Source: Gentiana macrophylla (lineage: Eukaryota > Streptophyta > Magnoliopsida > Gentianales > Gentianaceae). From it: 64,000 nt of DNA. The DNA lies in the NCBI GenBank assembly GCA_026214975.1, contig CM047809.1, forward strand, positions 32,523,977-32,587,976. Direction: 5' to 3'. A program made the position numbers and the translations under genes. The stretch's first letter is position 1; each line of letters opens with the position of its first letter. The notes under the pieces are model-generated. The model was not told where the DNA came from. It saw nothing but the letters and a program-made list of their open reading frames with translations, and did not search any database. Shown here in pieces: positions 10,240-19,825 of this stretch.

Positions 10240-11321
10240 ACAAAACTTATCACAAGATTTATTACAGACATCAACATCCACAATAGTTATCTTATCTTAT
10301 GTGGTTGAATTTCATTCCAGAAAGAGAGGGGGGAAAAAAATGAAAGTTTCAGTTTCATGTCCTTGTAGGAAGGCCCATGATGATTGGTCTTCTAGTGTAG
10401 TGGGTGGTACACAACTGGTCCCATACTATTTAATTTCAATTCATTTCATTGACCATTTTCTTCAATAAATTTTCTACTATTTTAAATGCTCAATAGTCGA
10501 CCATTAGTTTTTTTTTTTTTTCACAGCACATCACAGCCCTTGATTGATATGGACCCCGATCATCTCTGTGAAATGAGCACACAATTGAGCCATGATGCAA
10601 AAAGCTGGCGTCGTTTTACCAAAACGACGCTTGATTTGGTTTCGACCTTAAAAATAAAATAAAAAACACAATCAAAAAGACGTCGCTTCGACCTGAAACG
10701 ACGCCGTTTCGGACTCACAGCACCACACATCAGACGGCAACACGACAGAGTATCCCAATTCTGATTGATATCTCCAATGTCTGGTGTCCGTGTCCATCAC
10801 TCCATGTCATATTTATATCATCTTTTTGTCTATTATTGAATCAATAAACATACTACCCTTAACACGTTTAATTCATTTGTCACATTTCAATGAAATATCT
10901 ATTGGGACGGATGTTGGATTTTTGTTCACTGGTGTCCATAATTTTTTGAAGAGTAAATTGTTTTGCAGCGGTGTTCATAAATGTGTTTTTATAGGTAAAA
11001 CTTAAATAATTTATCATTTTAACGGTATCCGTGCATCCCGTTTTAGTATGAGTGCATCCATCCCTAATTTGTACCGGGTATTGTTGTTGACACCACATCA
11101 ACTCTACTTTTGAGGCACCACATTGACGTTCAAAATTTTCTCGAAGTGTGATGCACGAGTAGATTCATCATGATGTCAATAATAGTATTATTTTCCGATT
11201 CTTTAAGCTTTTGAGAAAGAAAATAATCCCACATTGTATGAGAGCATGCATTCACATGGTCAAACTTCAAACTTTTTTAGTCAGCGTTGTCTTCGTATTT
11301 ATGTTGTTTATTGATTCAGTG
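10240..11321. other. Intergenic DNA with a perfect 10-bp-arm hairpin
   Basis: No gene seen. At 10608-10630 GCGTCGTTTT and AAAACGACGC form a perfect 10-bp-arm inverted repeat around a 3-base loop. A related AAACGACGCCGTTTC palindrome-like run follows at about 10697-10711. The open frames here are short and unrecognised. Confidence 0.5.
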
Positions 11322-11720
11322 TAGAGTTGTCAAACAAGTAAAGTCGTTCGTGAGCGAGCAGTCTCGTGTTCGACTCGCTATTGTTCGTGATCATTTGTTT
11401 GTAAAGCTTTACAAACCGAGCTTGAACTGGACTGTAGGATCGTTTTCTATATGAACGAACACGAGTTTGACCCGCGAGCGTTCAGTTATATATGTTCGTG
11501 AACCAGATTATATAGATAAACCAGCGTACGTGTAATCTAACATTAACTCAATTTTAAATGAGCCGAGCCTGAACTATTTGTCTTTTAAACAAGTTGAAAG
11601 TGATTTTTGTTTGTTCAGTAAACGAACGACCACGAACATACTCGTGAATCAAACGAGTTCGAGTTGAAATAAATAGACATTTGATTCGGTTCAGCTCAAC
11701 TCAGTTCATGAACAACTCTA
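11322..11720. mobile_element. TIR element with TAGAGTTGT ends
   Basis: A 399-bp element with inverted ends: TAGAGTTGT at 11322-11330 and ACAACTCTA at 11712-11720. The interior has many short GTTCGTGA/TCACGAAC-type motifs in both orientations (for example around 11345, 11385, 11490 and 11635). It is non-coding. The superfamily is not certain because no clean target duplication is visible; the flanks TTCAGTG and TTTAAGTG are only similar. Confidence 0.6.
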
Positions 11721-11854
11721 TTTAAGTGTTCAAACTTTTGTTAATTCTATTATGTTCTTCACAAATTTTAGAATTGTACTTGTATAGTTGTACTAGATCA
11801 AATTATATTTGGTGCGCCGAATCAATAAGAGTAAAAAGATTTAAGATGGACCCC

Positions 11855-11905
<51 letters not shown>

Positions 11906-12195
11906 TCTTGATTTTTCTCTACTTGAAGATTTCATCACGTACCTATTTGCATACTCTGCTAGATTTGCACCATTGTGGTTAAAACTGGAATATTTTTTTT
12001 CAGTAATGGATCAAAGAACAAATACGGATCTGGGTCTTTTCTTTTTCTTTATTTTTGTTGGGTATATAATGAATTTTGGATTTTTTATGGGATAAAAAAA
12101 TGAGAAATGATTAACTATTCAAAGAATTTGGCTTTTCTACATTCCAGATTACCCCCACTGTCCTTATCCAACGGAAACCATGTCACCACTTCAAT
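11721..12195. other. Intergenic DNA with a 45-base poly(T) run
   Basis: T runs from 11858 to 11902 (45 bases as assembled). Otherwise it is AT-rich with no gene. Homopolymer length may be inaccurate. Confidence 0.6.
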
Positions 12196-12199
12196 ATAA

Positions 12200-12340
12200 G
12201 GTTTCACCTGAACCAAAGTGATTCTGAAATAATATCAACCCCATCATATACGGTCCCACCTGGACCTAATATAAACACTCAATAATAAAGCCTCACCTAG
12301 GCCAATAAGATTATCTCATCTCTGGGCCCCACCTGGGTCC
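12200..12340. repeat. Array of four imperfect palindromes with TCP-like sites
   Basis: Four related units: GGTTTCACCTGAACC (12200-12214), GGTCCCACCTGGACC (12252-12266), GCCTCACCTAGGC (12290-12302) and GGGCCCCACCTGGGTCC (12324-12340). Each is an imperfect palindrome around CACCT. The second and fourth contain GGNCCCAC, the class I TCP-factor site. The spacers are not alike, so this is a degenerate repeat array rather than a clean tandem. Confidence 0.55.
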
Positions 12341-13437
12341 AAAATAATCACCTCATACCACAAGGATATGACAGTGGAGAAAAACACATAACACATACAA
12401 TTTAACTCAGACTAAGCCAAAAATCGTTCAAGAAATTAAGCACAAATAGGCCACACAAATCACAACCAATTTAACACTATTAGCACATATGTGGTAATGT
12501 CAAATCAATAATTTGTAATCAATAGTAGTCACCTCAACAACTGATTGTGAATTTCAACCTCGATTGATTAAGATTTCTAATTCGCAGAGCCAACACCTAT
12601 AGCATATAGAGTTTATCTGTCATTGATGTTCATCTATGTATCTAGTATTCATAATTAGACCCATAAAATAATTAAACACGTCATTATCATTATTCGATTT
12701 GCAGCAAATGACTACATACATATATATACTGTATGCTTCTTGATTCACAACTCATATAGCTATATGTCTAAAATATTTTTACGAGACATCAATTAAAGGC
12801 TGGGTCGTGTACCTCCTTCAATTAAACCGAAATAATCTACGGCTGGAAACTATTGCAAGGTTTAAGGATTTAATTTTATCATGTTAGCATTCAGACTTTT
12901 GCATTAGTTGGAATAAATGCACTATATGATGCACATTTTAGACTTATTTCCTTCATTTTTTTTTCAACGAAATAATGAATTTTTCTTTTTTTTCAAGGAG
13001 CAAGAGTTACTTTGAGGGCTGTGGTGCTTTGAATAATTAAAAAGTGTATAGAAAGATTTTATTAAATTTATTTTTATCAGATTGCACTCGGTAACGTGAA
13101 AGTAATAACTCACCCTGATATAATTGGCCCATCCGAGTGGGGTGTTACAACCTGCACGGAGTAGAAAAGGGAGGAGGAGGAGGAGAGGGGAGGAGAAAAG
13201 TGAAGGGAGAAGCTCAGAAGGCTTTATTTTATTTTTGACCGTGGGAAAATGTGCTATTGTGTACAAACATAGATATCGGGTAAAAATATGGAAGTAAACA
13301 CGTTCATACCACTATATCATAGTGGATACTCTTACAATGGATGTCATGGTGGTTATTTTTCTTATTCCGGAAGAATCATAAAATATTATATTTTATGTTC
13401 TTTACATGCCTTTTTGTGTTTATATTTGTCCATAGTA

Positions 13438-13468
<31 letters not shown>

Positions 13469-13477
13469 AGAAACTTA
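12341..13477. other. Intergenic DNA with a GA-rich tract
   Basis: No gene recognised. A 50-bp purine-only run of GGA repeats lies at about 13162-13213, and a poly(T) run at 13447-13468. The minus-strand open frame over 12964-13266 is low-complexity. Confidence 0.4.
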
Positions 13478-13479
13478 TT

Positions 13480-13810
13480 CTCCTGTATGTTTTGGTTAGA
13501 GTTTTTTTGATATCAATTCACCAATCATTTCTTACAATTCTCTTACCAATCATTTTTTCAACTACAAATAAAAAATATTAAACCATCTCTCACCATTTCA
13601 CTTTATCTATTTTATTACTTTTTTACCATTATTTTATTAATTATACTATTTTATTTTAATTTCTCTCACCAATCATTTCTTTATCTAAACAAATTTCAAA
13701 AAAACATCTTAACTTTCTAATTACTACTTTAATTACTTTTATTATATTTTATTATCCATTACTATATAAAATAACCTCAAAAAAAACTCCAACTCAAAAC
13801 AAACAGAGCC
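13480..13810. mobile_element. MITE with GTTTTG...AGTTTTTTTGA inverted ends
   Basis: The left end (about 13480-13510: CTGTATGTTTTGGTTAGAG then TTTTTTTGA) is mirrored by the right end (13774-13810), whose reverse complement reads GGCTCTGTTTGTTTTGAG then GGAGTTTTTTTGA. The roughly 30-bp imperfect TIRs enclose AT-rich non-coding DNA with CCAATCATTT repeats. It resembles Tourist-type MITEs starting GG(G)CTCTGTTTG. The target duplication is not clear. Confidence 0.6.
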
Positions 13811-14238
13811 ATATTAATATCATGTTTTATATGTTCATAGTTAAATGTTTGTTGCACATACTTAAAAAGACATATTAATATCAGTTGTATTCAATTATTT
13901 AAATTATCTATTTACCGATCAATTTAAACTATTAAAGAAAAAAAAAGAATATTTTAACATGGCATATGATCTGACTGAGTCATGCTTGGTTAACAATGTA
14001 CGCATGAGACAAAAAAAGAAAGGATAAAGACAAATAAAATTTGCAATATATAATTATTATTCTATTACAATTTGAAAAAACTGTACTTGCTTGATCATGA
14101 TTCGTAATCATAAAGCAAAAGCACATTAGTAAAGTACTTTATATAATCAACCAATATGCTTTTTGGAATGATTTTCCTGTGGAAAGTTTGTTCATCCAAC
14201 TTTTAAAACAACCAATAGGGCGAGGAAAATGAGGACAA
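13811..14238. other. AT-rich intergenic DNA
   Basis: No gene or RNA recognised. Confidence 0.4.
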
Positions 14239-14241
14239 TAA

Positions 14242-14663
14242 AGTATTTCCACCGTGCCTTATATGGTGTCTCTATCTTTAAAATGAAGATAAAAAAATAG
14301 AGTTTATCACAAAATATTTTATTATTATGTGAGAGATTTCTATCCCTATTTATTTTTGAGGGATATGAGCAGTAAGATCCTCTCTTGTGGGGATGCTATT
14401 ATTTCGCCCCTAAACATATTTAATTGTTAAAAATTATAGGGATAGAGATAGTGATGCTGTTGGAGTGAAATAATAAATATTTAATGTGTATAAATAGAGT
14501 TGTGAGGTAGAATATGTATTATTTAATATTATTTAAAATGTTATAGGGATAAGGATAGGGATGCTGTTGTGGAGGTTTTTGAATTGAGATGTTGTAAAAT
14601 TAGGATATGTATTATTTTATATTATTTTATGGATAAAATTTGAGGCTTCTGCTGGGAGTGCCC
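14242..14663 (-). mobile_element. MITE, copy 2 (inverted copy of 1790-2204)
   Basis: A 422-bp element flanked by TAA at 14239-14241 and 14664-14666. It is the reverse complement of copy 1 along its full length, with scattered substitutions. The end GCTTCTGCTGGGAGTGCCC corresponds to the terminus of copy 1. It is non-coding. Confidence 0.7.
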
Positions 14664-14827
14664 TAAAAACCAGTTTAGCCAAACTTAAGCCCAAACCGGA
14701 TCAAACCTGTGAAAAACTTAATCAATAGAAAACCAATTTTTTTTTATTTGGTTCAAAACCAAACCAAATGTTCCTGTTTTCTTTTTTAATATACAGTATA
14801 TTTATTTTTCATCAAATCAATTTCAAC

Positions 14828-15197
14828 CAGTGGCGGACGTAGAATTTTTTTTCCAGTGGGGACACGAGAACAAATTCAAATCAACAGTTTTATGATGGTT
14901 CTAGACCATCATGTCATACTTGTTCCTCCAATAAGAATCCAAAAAAAGGGGGTAAAATTGTAAAAGTGTAGCATTTATATTTTACACTCATTTACTAATG
15001 TGTTTTTTTTTGATTTTCTATTAAGACTAGGATCGTCAAGTCATATTTTTGCCCGAACCACAAGTAAAATATGCAAATTCAAAAATCGAGGTCGGACATT
15101 AGTAATTTATTATATTTGTTTGCCAATAAAACTAACTCGTTTTTTGGATCTCAGTAGAGTATTAGTACCCACCTATCACCCCATAGGTCCGCCCCTG
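14828..15197. mobile_element. Non-autonomous hAT-like element with 8-bp target duplication
   Basis: The left end CAGTGGCGGACGTA (14828-14841) and the right end TAGGTCCGCCCCTG (15184-15197) are inverted repeats. The flanks ATTTCAAC (14820-14827) and ATCTCAAC (15198-15205) form an 8-bp target duplication with one mismatch. CAG-type ends with 8-bp duplication define hAT elements. The 370-bp interior has no transposase. Confidence 0.8.
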
Positions 15198-15205
15198 ATC
15201 TCAAC

Positions 15206-15520
15206 CACCCCGATTTTCCTTCTAAAATGAAATGTTTTCATTGCGATGGGGTATACGAATAACCTTACCCAAAGTTGTAAAATTTCTCGTTTTTGATAAT
15301 TTCTATTTCTCATCTACAATGCTCTAAGAATATTGCTATTTAGGCTAAAACCTTGAACATGTTTTGTGAGACGTTTTAAGTGTCGAGGATAATATTGAAG
15401 TTAGCTAAATATTATTATTTTGTATTTAATTATTTATGAGTTCTTGCATGTTGCCTAAGTTAGTCTAGACGCACTCTATTCAGTTGAATCAATGAAAATC
15501 AATCGTTTACGAATTATGTT
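15206..15520. other. Possible degenerate 5' LTR of Copia-1
   Basis: AT-rich sequence directly upstream of a primer-binding-site-like sequence. It may contain the decayed 5' LTR of the following Copia element (a TGTTTTGTGAGACG start near 15360 is one candidate). Without a second LTR the boundary cannot be fixed. Confidence 0.3.
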
Positions 15521-15699
15521 ATTGTATCAGATCAAATCAATTTTCTCTCTCTTTCTCTCTCGTTCTGTCAATTCTTCCCTAAACCCTAACCCTTCTTCCA
15601 AAAAGAAAAAACCTCATGTCTTCTTCTCCGGCAGCCATGTCCGATTCTTCTCTCCGGCGTACTCTGTTCGATAAACCCCAGCAGCTTCGGGCCCCCTTG

Positions 15700-16265
15700 C
15701 CGTCTGTTGTCCCAACCACCTTCTTCTCCAATGGTTCAGCCATCTCTCGCCTCCCATCATGATATACCGAATGCAGTTCCGATGGCCCCCTCATCTTATT
15801 CGCCGACGGCTCGCTGCTTTGGATCTTTGTTGTTCATTATGCTAGTCCGACCTCGTCCTCCACTTCCAACCGAGGGCGCAACTCACATTTTTCTTGAGGA
15901 AGGGGGCATGGCCGAGATCGTGGATCTTCCCTGTCCTTCCTACTTTGGCCACCATCCTGGTGCTACGTCATTCACCTGCCAAATTTGTTATCAGGTCGGC
16001 TATATTGCTCCATAATGTCCCTACCGCTACGACTCCTCTCACGTCCCCTCGACCACCACCACAGGCATACGCAGCTTTTCGTTCCACTCATTCCGTATCT
16101 AATTGGATTGTGGCTACTGGGGCTACTCATCATCTCACTCATGACCTTTGCAATCTCACCCTGTCATGTGCACCTTATGTCGGGCCCAACAAAGTGCATG
16201 TACGAGACGATACAAGTTTACCTATTACTCACTACGGCTCTTCTTTTGTGCATTCCCCTTCCTAG
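15700..16265 (+). pseudogene. Copia-1 gag end and protease remnant
   Basis: A CCHC zinc-knuckle relic (CQIC then GYIAP-stop-C) at about 15980-16020 has its histidine replaced by tyrosine and an in-frame stop. Downstream in another frame, residues around NWIVATGATHHLTHDL match the Copia protease active site, but the catalytic aspartate of D-T/S-G-A is alanine here (A-T-G-A). Such a protease could not work. Confidence 0.75.
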
Positions 16266-16322
16266 TCATTTTATTTATCTAATATTCTTGTTACCCCTTC
16301 TATCACAAGAAACCTCTTATTT

Positions 16323-17165
16323 GTGCATAAATTTGCCTCTGATAATTCTGTGTACTTTGAATTTCATAGGTCTTACTTTCTTGTAAAAGATTACTCAGGA
16401 CACATCCATCTTCAGGGATTTGTCAAAGATGGACTCTATCACATCTCCACTCCGCTCCACCGACTCTCTACCTCTCATCAAGCTTTTGCCTCATCTCTCA
16501 CCTCCACCACCACATGGCATTAGTGTCTCGGTCATTGCTCTTACTCCGTGCTCCGTCAAGCCTTAAATGTCTCTCCATTTTTAAAGCACCCCTTGTTGTG
16601 TGTGCCCCGTGTCAGTTAGCTAAGAGCCGCCGCTTCCTATTACACACTTCTGATTTTACCTCTACTGCTCCTTTAGACCTGATTTACTCTAATGTTTGAG
16701 GCCCCTGTTGTGAATCCTCAATTTATGGTTCCCGTTACTATGTCAACTTTCTGGATGACTTTACGAAATATTTATGGCTTTATCCCCTGAAACATAAACC
16801 TGATGTTGAAATGATCTTTCCTAACTTTCTTGCCTTGATTGAACGCCAGTTTAACACCAAACTCAAATCTCTCCAAATTGATTGGGGTGGTGAATATCGT
16901 CGCGTTTCCAATCTTCTTTCTTCTCTTGGCATCCGGCATCGTCTTTCCTGTCTCCACACCCACGAACAAGTTGGTGCCATTGAGCGTCACCACCTTCAAA
17001 TTGTTGAAGTCGGCCTTTCTCTTCTTGCCCAATCCAACCTTCCGCTTCCGTATTGGGAGGATGCCTTTATTACTGCCACCTATATAATCAATCGTCTTCC
17101 CATCAAAGTCCTCCATGATAAGTCTCCATTTGAAATGGTCCACCATTGGCCTCTTGACTACCCTT
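16323..17165 (+). pseudogene. Copia-1 pre-integrase and integrase core remnant
   Basis: Segments in several frames: KFASDNSVYFEFH...DGLYHIS (pre-integrase region), CAPCQLAKSRR (zinc-binding cysteines) and PLDLIYSNV. The integrase core follows, with the DDE triad visible as LDDFTKYLW, IDWGGEY and AIERHH. The frame 16811-17167 is open through the catalytic core and then stops after the WPLDYP motif, where the C-terminal integrase region appears deleted. A stop follows the YSNV motif near 16700. Confidence 0.8.
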
Positions 17166-17179
17166 GACCTTCCCCACCC

Positions 17180-18119
17180 ACCTCACTAGCGTCTATTTCG
17201 GCCTCAGCCTCTCTGGCCTCGTCTCCTGACCAACCTGCTCCCACCCACACCAAGGTTACTCGAACCAAAACCAACGCCCTCACGCCTATCTCTTGGCCTG
17301 ACGTTATCCGCTATCCTCTTCTTAAAGCCCTTGTTGCTTCCACTAACTCCATGGACCCAACTTCCCATACCGAAGCTTCTGAACACCCAAATTGGCGTAA
17401 TGCTATGAGAGAGGAAACTGATGCGTTGTTGCACAATCACACTTGGGACCTTGTTCCCCTGACTCCTTCTATGTATATTGTTGGAAATAAATGGGTTTAC
17501 ATGACTAAGCATCATGCAGATAGGCATTTGAGCGTCACAAGGCTCGCCTTGTGGCCAAGGGTTTTCATCAAGCTGAAGGCATTGATATTACTGACACTTT
17601 TAGTCCGGTTGTCAAGCCGGTCACGATTCATGTGCTTCTTTCTCTTGCAGTTTCACAGGGTTGGTCTATTCGACAGGTGGATATTCAGAATGCCTTTCTT
17701 CATGGGCATTTATCTGAGTCCGTTTATATTCAGCATCCATAGGGATTTATTCACCCTGATTATGTCTTCCGGCTTCGCCCCAGTCTCTATGGCCTTCGTC
17801 GGGCCCATCGTGCATGGTTTTCTCGCTTTACTAACATGCTCTCATGGTTTGGCTTTGTCGGCTCTAGAGCTGACACCTCCTTATATATCCACTCTTGTGA
17901 TGGTTCTCGTGTATTTATACTTATTTATATGGATGACATAATTATTACTGGTTATTCATATTCTCTTATTGAGCAGGTTGTCTCATATCTTGGTCATCAT
18001 TTTCGGGTTAAGGAACTTGGTTCGTTGTCCTAGTTTCTTGGTATTAAGGTGCTCCTCACCTCTGATGGATTATATCTCACTCCACGCAAGTATAATTTTT
18101 ACCTTATGCAGTGTGCCTC
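17180..18119 (+). pseudogene. Copia-1 reverse transcriptase remnant (RVT_2)
   Basis: It contains [31 protein letters not shown] (with a frame change near 17535), [20 protein letters not shown] and the catalytic YMDDI (near 17930), all Copia reverse-transcriptase motifs. There are stops after YIQHP and ELGSLS, and no RNase H, because Copia-2 begins at 18120. Confidence 0.85.
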
Positions 18120-19719
18120 TGTTAGACATATTTTAGTTTTAATGATGAGTGTCAGACTAGCTGTTATAGGGCAAAGGCAAAAAGATGTCTAGAATGAATG
18201 CATAGGTTTACTGGAGTTTGATCTTTGTATAGGTTTGATCAAACAAGCACTGTAAAGAGGTCAGCTGACTAGTTCAGCAGAGTGTTTAGGACCCGCTGAC
18301 TGAAGACTGAGGGTTCAAACTCAGTGTTGAAGGCTCAGGGCTCAAACTTAGAAATGAAAACTTAAAATCCAAGGATATGGGATCAGAATTTAGGTATGTC
18401 TGTGATGGCCTGAACTAATCACGTACACCTTGTAATGAATGTCTAAGTTCTCAAAAAGGACATGTGATTAATGGGACTTAGTTATGTTTAAAATGGTGTA
18501 CTCTAACTTCACAAATAAAAGTTAGATGAGAAGCATTCAGATGAGTGTTAATTCAAGAACACAGCTGACCAGAAGTCAGCTGGCTAGTGTATACCTCAAC
18601 AGACACACATGAGCGGTAATCGGTGAGTATACAAATTAAATTGTCACATTCCAAGAATTGTTCTGGAAGATTATATGGATAAGGATGAATATCAAGTATT
18701 GGATTAATAAGTCAATCAATTATGGAGATTAAAAAGACGTTACAATAAATTCAGAGCCAAACAAAATGGAATGAAATCATTGGTTGACAGTCTGTCTATC
18801 AGAAGGACACTGACACATAGTACAATAGAGGGAATTTCAGGGAATAATCAGAAAATCCAATAACGTCCAGACTTGAATTTCAAATTCAAGCACTGGATTT
18901 TCACCTTTAAATAGAGGATCCCTGGAACTAGAATTACTACTGAACTTACAAGCAATCAAGAGCATTACACCCTGCTGACCTGAGCATACATATTGATCCA
19001 AAATTTCTTCAAGTGTTCTTGCATTCAAGTATCATCTAGTATACACACTTGGAGAACCTAAGCTGCTGATCTTTTCATCCTGATCAAAATCTTGTCAAAG
19101 CTGAACTCTTTCTTGATTCAAACCTTGTGTAAGAAGAAACTTGAAGACATAGAAGCACTACTGAGTATCAAGAACTGTTGTTTTTGTGGTGAAGCTGGTG
19201 AAGAGGCAATCCTACCCTTCAAGGACCAGTGGAGTACTTAGGAGCAGAAATAGTACATGTTCTTAGTGTTCATCTTGTGAAGCCATAGTTATTGGTCAGG
19301 ACAAACATTTTAGGGCTTTTGTAACTGCAACATCAAAAGACTCTAGTGAATTTCCTCCAACATCACAGGAGAAGAGTGGACTGACAAGATTACACCACCT
19401 GGAACCACTACAAATCTTGCCTTACTTTATTTACTGCATTTACTTTATGCATTTTACTTACTGCATGTATATCCATATCAATCCGCTGAACTAGCTACTG
19501 AATTCACACACATCCTACTGCTGAGTATCTAATACTTAGCATCATCTTTTAAACAACAAGTAAAAAAGGCTTAATTAATATTCCGCTGCATCAGACTCAG
19601 CAGACCATATAGTCAGCAGACTATTAGATAAACTGATCTGTTAAACTCCAAAAAGTTTTTAAGTGTTAAGTTTATTCACCCCCTCTAAACTTAACCAAAT
19701 CCTTTTCAAGGGACCCACA
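18120..19719 (+). repeat. Copia-2 5' LTR
   Basis: It starts TGTTAGACAT and ends GGGACCCACA, directly before the primer site. It matches the split 3' LTR at 43832-44560 and 60867-61768. TATA-like TTTAAATAGAGG lies near 18905. The target duplication cannot be checked because the right flank is lost. Confidence 0.9.
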
Positions 19720-19733
19720 ATTGGTATCGGAGC
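19720..19733 (+). other. Copia-2 primer-binding site
   Basis: TTGGTATCGGAGC immediately follows the LTR end and is complementary to the 3' end of initiator methionine tRNA, as is usual in plant Copia elements. Confidence 0.85.
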
Positions 19734-19825
19734 AGAACTTCTGTTATGAAGTGATTCTCACTTGTTGTTCTATTTGAAAATCTTTGAATTTTTTTCTAAT
19801 TTCCGTTTTCCAAAGACTTTGCATC

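Larger units (their letters stand above)
15521..18119 (+). mobile_element. Copia-1: decayed Ty1/Copia element, truncated by Copia-2
   Basis: It begins with ATTGTATCAGATC, a variant of the usual TGGTATCAGAGC initiator-tRNA primer site. Order of domains: gag remnant with zinc knuckle, protease, pre-integrase, integrase core and reverse transcriptase, the Copia order. It stops at 18119, where the 5' LTR of Copia-2 begins mid-coding, so Copia-2 inserted into it. Copia-1's own 3' part is not visible to the right of Copia-2. Many stops and shifts make it a pseudo-element. The lineage looks Ale/Retrofit-like from the protease and gag wording (inference). Confidence 0.85.

Noticed and set aside
12964..13266. 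Minus-strand 100-residue frame
   Set aside because: Low-complexity Leu/Ser sequence from the GA-rich tract and poly(T).
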